This document shows, piece after piece, positions 34,904-47,834 of a stretch of DNA of 64,000 nucleotides. A program made the translations under genes and the position numbers. A model generated the notes under the pieces. It was not told the DNA's origin. It searched no databases and was given only the letters and a program-made list of their open reading frames with translations. Positions within the stretch are counted from its first letter, which is position 1. Each line of letters starts with the position of its first letter. The stretch is taken from the NCBI GenBank assembly GCA_051294375.1, contig CM119266.1, forward strand, positions 3,970,420-4,034,419. The letters are read 5' to 3'. This DNA comes from Paraspadella gotoi. Its lineage: Eukaryota > Chaetognatha.

Positions 34904-35016
34904 AAAAAATATTGAAACGAAATATTTCTTTCATGTCTCGTTGCCATATTTTAGTCAAAATGTTTTTCTGTTTTAGACAAAGTAATGTTTTAAATTCGAA
35001 ACTATGCGTCGGAAAC

Positions 35017-37017
35017 ATGACTCGACATAACTCGGCCAATTCGGAAAATATTTCAGAAAACGAACTATCTCGAGAAAGTTCCATCGTTGACGAACCTGAG
35101 ATACGAAAAAAATATTCCTCGCTCAGGTAATTCATATTCTGTGCTTATGTGTCTAAAAAACGTTGCATATATGCTACAACTAAAATTAATTTGTTTAGTC
35201 GAAAAAATGGATGGAGCTGGCCTTTACATCCACGACAAATACTGTCATGGTTGGTGCTGCTTTTCCTCATGTCCTATTATTTCTGTACTCTTTGTTCTGC
35301 GCTTTGGTCGAATTACATCTACCCAGGATACGTAGTTCCCGCAGCGCTGGCACTTTGCCATTTAATAACAAATATTTGGTGCGTTTCATCTAATCCCGCA
35401 GATCCTAATGTCCTCCGAAGAGATTCTAAGGTAATACTAAGAATAGGAGTTAAACATTTTATTTTTGAATATAAATTAAATGAAACTTTTTTTCCCCCCG
35501 AGAAACCACTTCCAACTTTCGACCACACGAAACATGCACACGTTATAGAGAATCTTTACTGTAACATTTGTGAAACCTCGGTGACTGACGATGCAAAACA
35601 TTGTTCTTACTGTAATAAGTGCATTGAGGTATATATATTTATTTGAAATAAATGTACGCTGTTCGGCACACTTTTTTTTATCATTTAAAAAAAATGTCAG
35701 GGATTCGACCATCATTGCTTTTGGCTCAACAACTGCATTGGACGTCGTAACTACCGTGTCTTCATCGTCTGCTTGGCGTCGGCGTTACTCTGTAGCCTCG
35801 TTGTCATTTCCGTCTCTATCGTTGAGATTGTCGTCTATTTCCTCAATACCCAACTCTTGTATTCTGACTGGCCGCATGATCGATCGATCGACCGATCCAA
35901 TTCCACCGAATACCTGCTCGTGTATTACAACGAAACGAGCGGCGACGTCTGGATCTCCGTCCTCTTCGTATTCTTAATTCTCAATGTAATAACTGTCGGC
36001 TTACTCGGACACTTGTTAATCTTTCACTTTTACCTCATAAGGTGAGGCAATTATTATTTATTAAATTAAAAATAAACAACTAATTACTTTCAATTTGTTT
36101 CCCTAGTCAAAATCTCACAACCTACGCGTACATAGTACGTATGCGCGACCGCGATGCGGCAAAAGACAATCGCTCCGTTTCCCGACGAAGTAGAGGGCGC
36201 GTCGCTCCGATGGATGGCGATCAACAAATGAACATCGACAAAGTGACTCCGACGGAGGAAGACAAACGAAACTTTGGGCTCGAACTACGCAACGGAGCTG
36301 GAGAGAAACCGACTTGGTCAGGTCCGACCCAGGAAAGGAGACGCTCCACGCCCACGAGCGAGGATCGAGCGAGGATAGAAGCGAGAGACAAAAGAGCAAC
36401 GGGGGATGAAAATATGACGAAATCGGAAGAACAATCGACGAAACCGAAGAAGAAAAAATGGAAGAAGTTAAAAGGAGATCCAGACGTTGACAAGGTGGTC
36501 AAGGTAATCGTGACTATCTAATAATAATTATCAAAATAAATAAATAAATAATAACCCAATATTGATCAGGATTTGGAAAAGGAATTTGGGTTAAGGGACC
36601 CGAACGAGACAAATGGGAACGATGAAAGCGACGCCTTCCGTCGAAGATCCGCAGGTTACACAGATTGAACCTATTAGCGTTTTAAATGGCTCAACTTAGC
36701 CAAAGAAATTCTTGTTTCAGGAACGGATTCGGGAATCGTCATTTCACCCAATTATCTCCTTTCGAGTAACAACGCGATCGCAACAGTCACGGAACCGACG
36801 AACGTTGAGGCTCCATCATCGAAAACAAGTTCGTTATAGTTGAACATTGATATTATTATTATATATACATAAGGATAATGAATTGTTATTGGTATCCCTT
36901 TCAGGTGACCATCAAGGGGGGGACTTTGAAGAGAGGGCCACGCCCTTGGTCCCCATTCCCATCGACGCTTTACAAACGTTAAACCGAAGCGAGATGGAAT
37001 ACTTGCATTTCTCATGA
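35017..37017 (+). CDS. ZDHHC1: DHHC palmitoyltransferase, ZDHHC1/11 type
   Basis: Exons: 35017-35126, 35199-35430, 35503-35628, 35701-36041, 36107-36503, 36570-36654, 36721-36828 and 36905-37017, 503 residues. Two hydrophobic helices (about 50-95) precede the [27 protein letters not shown], then [19 protein letters not shown], with the catalytic Cys of DHHC present. Two more helices follow, then [13 protein letters not shown] (family TTYxYIVxxR) and a disordered, charged tail. The CRD most resembles ZDHHC1/ZDHHC11. These enzymes S-acylate proteins at ER or endosomal membranes. Intron 35431-35502 is 72 bases and stop-free, so retention would add 24 residues before the CRD. An in-frame upstream ATG lies at about 34933. 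Reading through exon 7 gives a short alternative end (stop at 36837-36839). Converges on RSU1. Confidence 0.88.
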
Positions 37018-37390
37018 ACTTTGGTTTTAATTTAATTTAACCTTGCATTAGCTATTACTATTAGAATTATATTGTTTTGTATAGTGATATAATTTTTTTT
37101 AATATTATTGAATTAACTGACTAGCAGGTTTAGTAGCTCTATTTTGACTAGTTTGTTAACCTAGATTGGTTCTGAAAGATTACTTTTAATTAAATAAGGT
37201 TTTATTTTTGGCTAGATATTGCACTCGAAAACGTTTTTTTTTAAAGATATACTATACCATTAAGAATCAAGTAGCAGCAAATTCAAACAAATTATACAAA
37301 CAAATATTTTAGTTAACTGTAAAGCGAAATCGGATTTGAAATAATCTTACGATATGATAAAAGGCAAAAAGGTAAGTTAATCTAATCACC
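37018..37390. other. Convergent 3' spacer ZDHHC/RSU1
   Basis: AT-rich; should hold the 3' ends of both genes. TTTATT near 37202 reads as AATAAA on the minus strand, about 190 bases past the RSU1 stop. No exon seen. Confidence 0.5.
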
Positions 37391-39394
37391 TCACTTTTTC
37401 ATTCGCGAAATCTTTTTTGATTTATCGTTGGACATTGGCGGAGGAGGGGCATTCGCTTGCATGTGCCGCCCGTATAAGCTTATGGAAAAACATTGAGAAA
37501 ATAATATTAAATAAAATGGTTATTTTTACTGAAAGTTTTGGATACTAATTATCCGGATACATATACATCCGGAAAATGGAAAATCCGTTAAAATTCATCT
37601 AAGTATCATCATTTAAATGAGAAATTTGTCTTTTTGATAAGCAGATAAGAATAAAGCAATGTTAAAATATCTTACTATTTGTAAGTATCGGAGCGAATGA
37701 AGTCGAATACGTGAGTGATACCGATTTGAAATTGATCAGCGATTGGCGCCACCCAAGGATTGTTCTCAGCTTTTAATACTTGTTTGGAACCGGCCAGGTC
37801 TAAATTGCCTAAAGTTTGAAACAAAAGATGTTAATGAGAAATTGAGATGGACGAATGTTGCATCCTACAATAGATAATAATTTCTGGACATGAAACTTTT
37901 TATTTTAACATCAAAGTGTTTTTAATGTTGTCATGCCGATTAAAACACACCAATGGAAATTAGTTACTAAGCATTGTTTATATAGCGGTTGAGCAGCATG
38001 GAAGAAATAACCAATGAGAAAATATATATGCTTTTTAAGGAAGTTAAGCTAATATTCTATTTTAGTTTTAGGAAAAGTCATTTTTTAGGCATCAAAATAC
38101 TATAAAAATATCTTACAATAAAATAAATCAGCGAATGGAGATTCTCCTTTGGAAAGAGTTGTCATAAACTTAGTTAGACAAAGTTTTTTGCTCCGATTAT
38201 ATATCAACAATGATAATAAAGGCTAAAGAGGTAATACCTAATTCTGGTGGTAAAACCGTGAGTCGGTTTCCTTGAATGTGAAATTCTTTGAGTCGATGAA
38301 GATTTCCTACTTCAGGTGGAATCGCGATTAAATCGTTGTCCCGTAAAACCAGAATCTGAACAATATTTTACGGCATTTTTATTATTCTCTCATTTTCTTG
38401 AAATATTTTTTAAAATTTCCACAGGCTTTAACTTTGTAACTTTTTCTGTACCATACCTTAACTTAAAACTACCTGCAAATTTCGGAGATTCCCAATATTT
38501 CCCGGAAGCGCTTCAAAATCATTGTCTCCCAAAAATAAGGCTCTATAATTACAAAAGGAGAGATGTGTTAATGACTTCATGTCTTTAAAAAGCCCAAAAA
38601 TTGAATAATATTGAAAATTAATAACCTGAGTGTTTCAAGGCAGAAAAAGTTCCCAGGTAAACTCCTCTCATTCAAGTTATTGTAAGTCAGGTCTAATACT
38701 TCCAATATTGGAAAAGCTCCGAACCCTCTCGGAAGTGTATACAATCGATTCATACTGAAAATAATAAAAAAAGATATTTTTTGAAAATTTTATTAAACAA
38801 GTGGTATGAATAATTTTTGGGTGGAATCAAAATTACCCGAGATTTAAAATTTTAAGCCTTGGAAGAGTAGAGAGAGATGTTGGAAGATTTTCAATGTGAT
38901 TATTAAACAAGTTGAGAATTTCAAGATGCACCATTTCGGCAATATTAGGCGGTAGACCTTGTTGAGAGTGAGCGAAAAAGTATTATTTTTTATTATTTTT
39001 AAAAATTTGGATGAAAGTTATAGTATCGAAATTAATTTTTTTCATGACTAAACTTTATGCACATTGCACAAAGCTGCAATTACTCGTTATTGCATTATCT
39101 TGTCAAAGACAGTCGTTATTATTTCCTTGGTTAATATTCGCCTAAACTCCCGATACACTTACTAGTAATCTTGTTGTGGCTGAGTGTAAGGCGCGTAAGA
39201 TGAATCAGCGAAACTGAAAAACGGGACAGATTTCCAATTCGATTAATTTAATAGATTGGTAGAGCAAACATTCACGAGTAAAACTTACATAATCCTGGAA
39301 TTTCCAAAATGTTAGTGATGCCCTTGTCCACCAAATCCATTTCGGGTAATTGATTGTCTTTTACTTCTTCCACGACTTTCTTAACTTTCGACAT
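37391..39394 (-). CDS. RSU1: Ras suppressor protein 1 (leucine-rich repeat)
   Basis: Eight exons: 39289-39394, 39163-39213, 38837-38957, 38626-38754, 38473-38542, 38238-38355, 37676-37808 and 37391-37478, 271 residues (human about 277). The N-terminus MSKVKKVVEEVKDNQLPEMD and the C-terminus YGRHMQAN...SKKIS match RSU1 closely. About seven leucine-rich repeats lie between (LTRLTLSHNKIT, LEILNLFNNHIENLP, LEVLDLTYNNLNERSLPGNF, LRNLQILVLRDNDLIAIP), followed by NNPWVAPIADQFQIG. RSU1 binds PINCH (LIMS1) in the ILK-PINCH-parvin complex at integrin adhesions. All introns GT-AG and in phase. Confidence 0.95.
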
Positions 39395-39948
39395 TTTCGA
39401 CGTTTTGTGTAAAGAGAAGAAACCAGAGAGAGATCGCGTTTCTCCAGGACGAAACGAATAAATAGTTCGATGTTGAGTGAAATTTTTTTCTCGTCGGTTG
39501 TCGAGGCTTAGTCTCGGTTCGATCCAAAGCAGAAGAGGAAGAGGATGTTCATCCTCGATCCTCGAGAAGCCTTAAGGATTCGCCCAAACTCAAATTCCTT
39601 CACGAGTCAACATTGCTTTTTTGTTTATTTCATTTTTCGCATTACTTTTTTTCGCTATGGGATGGAGAAAGAATTATTACAATTTTCAACCGTCCAAGTA
39701 TGATAAAAATACTCGACAAACTTGATCAATCGAGAGAAGAAAAAAAAACTATGATAGAAAAAATTAAGTTTGAGCCTGTCGAATAGTTTCAAACCGTAAA
39801 CGCAACTATGTAATAATATGTATAACTGATACTGTGATACTCGGAGAAGAAAAATTCATTCCTCAAAATATATACCGCAAAACGTCAAAACAACCGCGCG
39901 CGCTGTCTTTTGTTCGAAGAACCGAACATAATTAAAAACTATTAAAGT
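39395..39948. other. Spacer RSU1 promoter / RBBP6 3' UTR
   Basis: Both genes are on the minus strand, so this holds the RSU1 promoter and 5' UTR (GC-richer near 39400-39600) and the RBBP6 3' UTR. No exon or clear motif. Confidence 0.45.
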
Positions 39949-42900
39949 CTAAGAGAAAATCTCCGGTTGTGATTTGACCCTCTTTCGCGAGAAGGCCTCC
40001 TCCTCCTCCTCCTCCGAATCGGCATCCGATTGTCTTTCGTGTCTATGTTTTTTCTTATGTTTCTTGTCCTTTTTTCTTTTCTTTTCTTTGTCCTTTTTCT
40101 TCTTTTTCCTTTTTTTCCGCGACTCGTCGTCGCTGGACGATTCGTCGCTCGCGCCATCTACGTTTCCGTGCCGTTCGTCGTCTTCGTAATCGGGTTCGAA
40201 ATCAAAGTCTTCGCCCGGGGATCGACCCGAGGACCTTCCTCTGCCGTCGTCGTCATCGTCGCCGTAACTAGACTTTCTTCTCTTTCTACTTCCCGACCCC
40301 GATTCCCTTTTGTTTCTAGGATCCTCGTCGTCGAGATGGAGATCGACCGCGCTGCGTCGACTTCTCTTTAACTTTTCACGAAGATCGATCGAGTTGTTCT
40401 CGGATTGAATGAGGAGATTTCCCGGAGTCGCGTCGTCGTCTCGTATGATGACTTTTCTTCGTCCCGTTTTCTCCTTTTTCTCTTTTCTCTCTTTCTTAGG
40501 AAACGAGGAAATATCATGATGATCCTCTTCATCAATTTTCTTTCTCATTCCATCGTTCGATTCCTCGTCTTCCTCCTTCCTACTCTTCTCCTCCTCCACT
40601 TCCTCCCTCCTCGCTCTCCTCTCCTCTCCCAATCGAAACGCGTCAATCTCTTCTTGTTTTCTCTTATCTCTCCGCCGACGATTCCGATCTTTGTCGCCTT
40701 CGTCCTGATTGGGACTTTTGACGGTGATGGTGAAGGTGGCGGCGTTGGGGCTGCCCCTCACTTTCCGTTCGGGACTCAGATCAGCGTAAGAGACCATCTC
40801 TCTGTTGGAGAGAAGACTCGCCGTCCGTTGGGGCGGCGGGGATGTGATTGGAGACCGATGCGACGGCGGCGATGGCGGGCGTTGCTTCGGCAGCGGCGGA
40901 GGGGGCGGTGACGGAGCTCGGACCCTTTCTCGAGACACCTTCTCGTGTGACACCCGGTCATGTGACACCCTGTCATGCGACGCCCTCTCTTTTGACACCC
41001 TCTCTTTAAACCCCCTTTCTTTTGACACCCGTTCCTCTTTCCTTTCGTAATCTTCATCTTCCTTCCCTTTGCTCCGTCGATAAGCGTTGTCTCTCGATCT
41101 CTCTCTCTCTCTTCTTTTCTCCCTCTCCCCGTGTCGATCTCTTCCGATGGATTCATCTATCGCGTCTCGATCTCCGCTTCTTTTTCGATCCCTCGATCGA
41201 TCTTCGTCGCTGCGACGTCGTCTTCCTCTCGACTCTTTATATTTTCTATGATCTCTGTCTCTGTCCGTCTTTCTGTCTCGCTCTCTCTCGCCATCCCTCT
41301 CCGTCTCTCTACGACGATCGTCTCTATCGCTTTTTCCTCGATCCCTGTGTCTCGATTCTCTGTCTTCTCTCGTCGCGCTCCTCCTTTCTCTTTCCTTACT
41401 TCTTTGCCTTTCCTTATGAACTGGGGCGACGATCATGGATCGACCCACGATACTGGACTTTTCGCGAAAGGCCTTCTCCGCCTGTTCGATGACCGACCTG
41501 GGTAAGTGCTCCTTTTCTACGGACCTCTGAGGCGGCGGCGGTGGCTCGGGCTCGCTCTCGAACGCGTCGTCGCGTTCCCACTTGGACACTTCGGGGATGA
41601 AGGCGTCTTCGTGTTTGTCCGATTCGCTCTCGTCGCGAAGACTCGTTTTGGAGCTGCGTCGATCCTCTGACCTTCCGATCGACTGACTGACCGGCGATGA
41701 AAATGAATCTCTTCTCGATTTCGTGTTAGTTGTCGTTTCAGACTTTTTAGTTTCCATTTGCGTCGTTTCATTTCGCGTTTCGATTTCCGGTGGCTCCGGG
41801 TCAAAAGTCTTCTTGGGAGGTGTTTCTCTCTGATCTGAATTATTTGACACATCTTTTCTCATTTCCTCTTCCAATCTTTCTTTTCGTTCTTCGATCACAG
41901 GATGAATCTGTTTTTCCTCGAAAGCAGCGATCGTTTCCGCGACGTTCGTCTCCTTATCGAAAGTCTTCATCGAAGCGTCTTCAACCTTTTGAACCTTTTC
42001 GATCCTTTGAACCTTTTCGATCATGGTCTCGAGTTTCGGCGAGGTTTGGTCAGTTTTAATCTCCGACAGTCTGTTCCTTCTATCCTCTCTCTTCTTACGT
42101 TTATTCATCTTGTATTCCTTGTATTTCTCTGGTCCCAATTCTTCCTTTAATCTCCTTCTTTTTTCTTCCTTCAAACTCAGTTCGCTGGATTCGACAGGAG
42201 TCTCGGTATCGACCGTCCCGCTAGAATCTTTGCTCGCATCAACTGCGACCTTCATCGGTTCATCATTCTCTTCCTCGTATCCTTTCTTTTTCTCTGCCTT
42301 ATCAACGTGTTCCCTCAGCTCTCGAAACTCTTCCCTTTGCTGCAATAAATCTTTGACATCTTCGTGAGGAGCGTCGCCACGGTCGTCGTTACGACCGCTG
42401 TCATGATCGACGTTACGTCCACTATCGCGGCCGTCGTCACGACCGCCATTACCATCACCGTCACGTGCGCTGTCACGTTTGCTATCACGAGTACCATCAG
42501 CAACGTTTTCCGACTCGCGATACCTCTCTTTTTCTCCGCATCTACTTCTCGGCCGCTCGCGTTCCTCGACGTGCTCGTCCCTATGATGGGCGCCTCTTCC
42601 TTCAGCGCCTCTGCCTTCGGCGCCTCTATTTTCAGCACCTCTGCCTTCCGAGTCTCTCGATCGTCGGTTTCGTTCGTGATTGGAGTGACGACTCCTTTCT
42701 CGATCCACATCGACGGCCGCTTCATGTTTCTCCGTCGCCCTCTCACGTTTTCGATGTGATTCCCGCTCTTTCCCTTCGTCTCTCCTCTCCTCTCTCCAGT
42801 GCCGCGAATCCTTTTCCCCGTTTCGTCCGCGATGATCGACAAAGTCTTTCCTCCTCGAAGATTCCTTCTCCACTTGCCTTGCCCTCTCGCGGTCGGAATC

Positions 42901-45900
42901 GCGTCCATTCTCTCGATCCGTTTGGTAGCGATGAGATCCTCGACGGTAGAAGGCGTCTCTGCTCTGCGGCGGCGGAAGCAGCGGCTCCTGCTTTCCTTGC
43001 GAGTGAGAAGGAGGAAGAAGAGGAGGCGGACCAATTCCCGGAGGCGGATAAGAGGAAGTTGATTGCGACGGAGGAAACTTTTGATGTGGTCCTCTATTTT
43101 GATGTCCTCTTTGTGATTGATAACCGGAGTGGTTGGGAGGGTGATAAGTCTGTGAATTGGGGCCACCACCCCCGTGATTTCTGGCGTAGAAATCCTCGTA
43201 ATATTTCTGGTAGTATCTCTCTATATCCTGCGGGGTCGTGACCCAGCTCGGCGGCGGCGGGGGCGGAGGCGGCTGCGGCGGATGAGCTTTACTTCCCTCG
43301 TCTCGAAATCCGCCGCCGCCGCCGCGGCCTCGACCGCCTCGATAACCGCCGCGCCCTCTACCGCGTCCGCGTCCGCGATAGTTGCTGTATTCGTTGGGCG
43401 GTCCGTATTCGTAGCCTTGAGGCGGAGAATAATGGCGTCGATCCTCGTTGGGAGATTTCGAGCGGCGACTCCGCCATCCGCCGCGCTGAGGAGAAAAGGA
43501 AGCGGAACGCGAGCGCTCCCGGGGAGGACGTCGACCGGCGGGAGAGTGAGATCGCGAGCGCTGCTCGGGGCGGCGCGGGGGCGATTCGTCCGAATAAGAA
43601 GACGATCGGCTGCGCCGTTTCGGGCTGCGAGATCGTGAGCGGGAATAGCTGCGACTACCGCTTCTGCTGCGACTCCTGCTGCCGGAAGACGACGAGAAGG
43701 AACGACGAGGCGATCGACGGGGTGAACCCCTTTCCTTTCTCTGTCTTTCTCTTCGACCTTCTTCCATCAATTCGCGCGCCATCTTCTCCAAAGGATCTAA
43801 GAGTTTGTCGCTGGCGTGAGCCACGCCCGAACCCGACGAAGACTCGGACAGTTTTTCGATGAGCGTGTCTCCGGGTTTTGGAGGCTCCGGAGCCTTGAGC
43901 GGAGGCGGGTGACCGAGAAGCGGGGCCGAAGACGAGGGCACCGTGCCGGGCGGGACCGCCATAGACGGAGGAACCATCGGCGCGTGTGGCATTCCGGGCA
44001 TCGGTAAACCAGGAGGAGCCATCACGTGAGGCATATTGTGCGGCATCCCGGGATATCCCATCGTCGGGTAAGGGATGGCACCAGGAAAATGAGGAGGCAT
44101 ATAACCCGGGAAAGGCATCGGCTGTTGAAATTGCTGCGGCGCGGTTGGCGGAGGCGGATATTGCGCGAGAGGCAGCTGTGGGCGAGCGGGAACAGGCGCC
44201 GCGGGAGGAAGATGCGGCAGAGCAGCCTGCTGCAGAGCGAGAGGATTCTCGCCAGTGAGAGAAGTTGAGGAAGATGAATCGGAGGCCGAATGAAGAGGAG
44301 GAGGAGGCAGAGTCGGCGCCGGAGGAAGAACGTTCGTCATCGGATTATTGACGGGGAAATTTCCGGTGCCGGGAGGATCCGGCAAAGAAGAAGACGAAGC
44401 CGTGCTGAGCAGAGACGTGGAGGAGGAAGCGGTTACCGCCGGCGCCGGCGTCGGCAAAGGAGTTAGCAGCGGCGGCGGAAGAGGAGACGGATCCTTGACT
44501 CGATCGACGGGAGAGGCCGTCGCCGAAGTCGACAGCTTTGGAGGCAACACCTCGACAACGTCGTCGTCTTCGTGAGGAGGAGACGATTCCGCGGAGAGTT
44601 TGGGTTCCGGTTCCGGGTCGGGAGGCGGACGAGGAGAGTTCGATCCTCCGAGGTTAGTTTTAAGGTGAAGCTGGAAAGGACTCGGCTTTGGAGTCGAGTT
44701 GGAAGTCGTCGTCGGCGGAGCGTGTTTCGGAGGATGGACTGGGAGGAAAAGAGAGAGTTATATAGGGTGAACGGATGTAGGGTTAGAGAGTAAAAGAGAG
44801 AGTGAAAGAGGGAGTGAAAGAGAGAGCATAAAAAATATATTTAAAAAAGGAATTTATTGGTACAGATTTAGTTAAAATCCACATTTGCCTTTCCTGCTTT
44901 CTGATGCGACATGTTACAACCGCTTTGTTTTTTGTAAACCTTAAAAAAAAGTTTATTCTTATTTTGTTTTTGACCACCTCCCGGGTGCAAAAGCTCTCGA
45001 ATGGCTTGACCGATTTTCTTTTAACTTACACGAATGGAGTCCTCTTTTAAAAATATATATATATTTTTTTTTAATTTTCCGCAGTAAATGCCTTATACAT
45101 GGTGACAATTTTACAAGCGCCGGTAGAAATACGCTGTCATTTGCAAACCAGTGGTTATTTCATTGATTTTAAAAATTAGTTGAGTAGAACATATTAAAAT
45201 CATTTATGTGTTCAAATTTTATATTGATCAGTTAAGATATGCCTTGGCAATGAGTGGAGAAAGTTGGCTTGTAAAATCGGGTTTCATTTTCTAACTCACT
45301 TTTTTAGATTCAATTTTTTTTTCTTACTTTCAGTAAGTGTTCTAAAAAATTTAAAATAAAATAATATTAATATTATTATCTTCTGAAAGCCCTTTCAAAT
45401 CTAAAGAGAATGACATACTTGCAAATACTGTAGTATAAAATTTAACCGGCCCAGCTTTAATTTAATTAGGATACTCAAAAACAAAACATCTTTATAAAAA
45501 TCAATAGCTGGAGGATAAATTTAAGATTTTTATCAAATTGTGATTGCCTATCTGGAATCTTCTTTTTTCAGGCTTTTTCATGATACTTATATAAATAATA
45601 ATATTTTATGTTATAATAATTTAATCAGGTCATATATTTTTAAAAAATATATAAAATTTTAAATAATTAACTTTTAACTCTTTTAATTGAACCAAGGCTG
45701 GGCAGTTTAATTTTTTTGTTAGAGCTTTTGTAAATATATCATTCTCTTCATTTTTTAAGGGCTTTCTGAGGATATTAATATTGTTAATATCTTAATAAAT
45801 ACTTTGTTTAAAAAAGAGCTAAAACTTTAAAAAAAAATTGAATTTAAAAACAGTTGGAGTTGGAAAATAAAACCCGATTTTACAAGCCAACTTTCTCCAC

Positions 45901-47834
45901 TCATTGACAAAGCATATCTTAACTGATCAATATAAAATTTGAACACATAAATGACTTTAATATGTTCTACTCAACTAATTTTTAAAATCAATGAAATAAC
46001 CACTGGTTTGAAAATGACAGCGTATTTCTACCGGCGCTTGTAAAATTGTCACCATGTACGTGTGCGATTTAAGAGTAATCTTTTATTGTGCAAGAAAAGA
46101 AAATGTAGAGACGAAAATGATGTGGAAGAAAACAAAGTAAATCAAACAAAGGAAGAAAAATAAAAATAAAGAAAGATGAAGAAGATGAAGAAGAAAAAGC
46201 TTTAGCGAGGCGACAATGTAATGTGACTCGATACTCACCCGTGGATTCGACAGGCAACTTGGGAGAAGAAGCGAATTGGTGTTGTTGTAACGGTGATGAG
46301 ATTAGCGGTGAAGCCACTGAATAAGAGAAATTAAGTATCCATTTAAGGGAATCACGAAACCTTGTTTTCAATATCATGAAAATATTTTTAGTTTTCGTTA
46401 ACCAATTCCGAAATAAAATAATAAAATAAAATAATAAATAAAATAAAATAAAACTTAAAAATTAATAAAGCCCACATTATTTTCTTAAGTCACTGTATGC
46501 ATTCTGCACTAATTATGCAGAGGCAATATCGAGTTTATTTTACCTTATTTCAACTTATCGGTTAGGTTAACGGTAAAATATCTCTCTCATTTTCGATTTT
46601 TAAAAAATAGGCACATATATAAGTTGATCAAGAATTTGACAAGAACCAATACTGGCGGCAAAATTTAAATTTTTTTAAATTTCCTTCTTTCAACGAAGTT
46701 TTTGGTTACTAAATAAGGAAGTAGTGATTTCATTAAAAACATTGCTTTTTTTTCCTGGATTTCTAAAGTACAACGAACCCACTAAAAACTCAATCCTTAA
46801 ACCAAGAAGACGGTTCTATTCTTACCATAATTGCTCTCGGGCATCAACATTGCGCGTTTCTTCTTTACATGATATCCGGTTTCGTTTCGAAAATTTTGAA
46901 CCAGATTTCGAAGAAACTTGTTGGGAACCAAAGCTTCGGCTGGACTTTGTCCCGGTTCCCCACAAGAGGGACATTCGTGTTCTTCCGTCTGCAGCAGAGA
47001 TTCCCGGATGCAGTCGTCGCAGAAGCTGTTGCCGCAACAGCAAATAACGGAAGCGTCGTTCATGAGATCGCGACAAAGAGGGCAAAGCATCTCCGCCGGA
47101 ACTTCGGGCTTTTCCTCCTGCGCCGGTTTAACCGCGTTTTCGAGGAAGGGCGGAGCCTCTTTCTTTCCCTTCGCGTAAGCCTGTCGGTCGATGGTGGGCA
47201 CGGCGTAACCTGCCTGAGTCAGCAACGCGCCGGGGTCGTCCTTTTGCGCCACAACCATCTTGCTGCGTGGGATTCCGGTGGCGTGTTTAACGTTGCGCCT
47301 CTCCGTCCCCGGCATGGGGCAGTTTTGAATAAAGTGACCTTTTTGATTGCAGTTGTAGCAGACGTAAGTGGATCCGGGTTTGGAGGATTTTTGGTAATTG
47401 GAGGGATCGAAATCGCGGGTGGAGAGAACGAACATGTCGCTGATTCGTTTCTCTTCGCTCACGTTCTCGTTGCTCAACTGGTTGGCGGATGAGGTGAGGG
47501 AGTCGACCTGCTGCTTGGGCGATTCCACGGCCCGCGGCGCCGACACGTGCTGGTCGTCGAGCCATGGCATCGACTTGGGTCCGCTACGAGAGGACGTCTT
47601 CAGCGGAATGCGCGCCACTTCCACCGAGGCGTTCTTGGGAATGACGTCGCCCTCCTTTTTGTAAACGGCCTTAGACTGAGCATTCTTAATTTCCAAGTCG
47701 AAATCCGCACCGCTGGGTTTCCCGATTTTTTTGAAAATTGCTAATTTTAGCTCGGACACGGAAATGTTTAACCCATCGAAAGTCACTGTGTCGTAGTCTA
47801 GGCTGTTTTTAAACCTAAAGTGTATGCTAGGCAT
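39949..47834 (-). CDS. RBBP6: RBBP6-type E3 ubiquitin ligase (DWNN, zinc knuckle, RING)
   Basis: Three exons: 46826-47834, 46239-46316 and 39949-44738, 1958 residues, phases matching (1, 1). DWNN ubiquitin-like domain at 4-76 (IHFRFKNSLDYDTVTFDG, SVSELKLAI). CCHC zinc knuckle at about 157-173 (CYNCNQKGHFIQNC). RING/U-box at 251-292 (CPLCRDLMND, CCCGNSFCDDCI, CPSCGE). Then Pro-rich, Arg/Ser-rich, RGG-like (RGRGRGRGRGGYRGGRG) and long charged Lys/Glu/Arg regions, ending with SRKRVKSQPEIFS. RBBP6/PACT/SNAMA (yeast Mpe1) acts in pre-mRNA 3' processing and in ubiquitination. The last exon alone is 4.8 kb. Repeats such as SHDRVSHDRVSHEKVSRERV lie near 40925-40990. Intron 2 contains a foldback element. 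Confidence 0.94.
45098..46056. mobile_element. 959-base foldback element with TA target duplication
   Basis: The left arm from CATGGTGACAATTTTACAAG is matched by the reverse complement of the right arm ending CTTGTAAAATTGTCACCATG. Pairing continues inward for about 200 bases with few mismatches (for example AGTTGGCTTGTAAAATCGGG at about 45264 against CCCGATTTTACAAGCCAACT at 45872), then more loosely towards the centre (TTCTGAAAGCCC near 45380 against GGGCTTTCTGAGG near 45760). TA flanks both ends. No transposase ORF. This fits a non-autonomous Tc1/mariner-type MITE in RBBP6 intron 2. Confidence 0.85.

Noticed and set aside
40405-43862. Long plus-strand ORFs opposite RBBP6
   Set aside because: Mirror translations of the Arg/Ser/Glu-rich coding strand; the minus frame is continuous and belongs to a known family.
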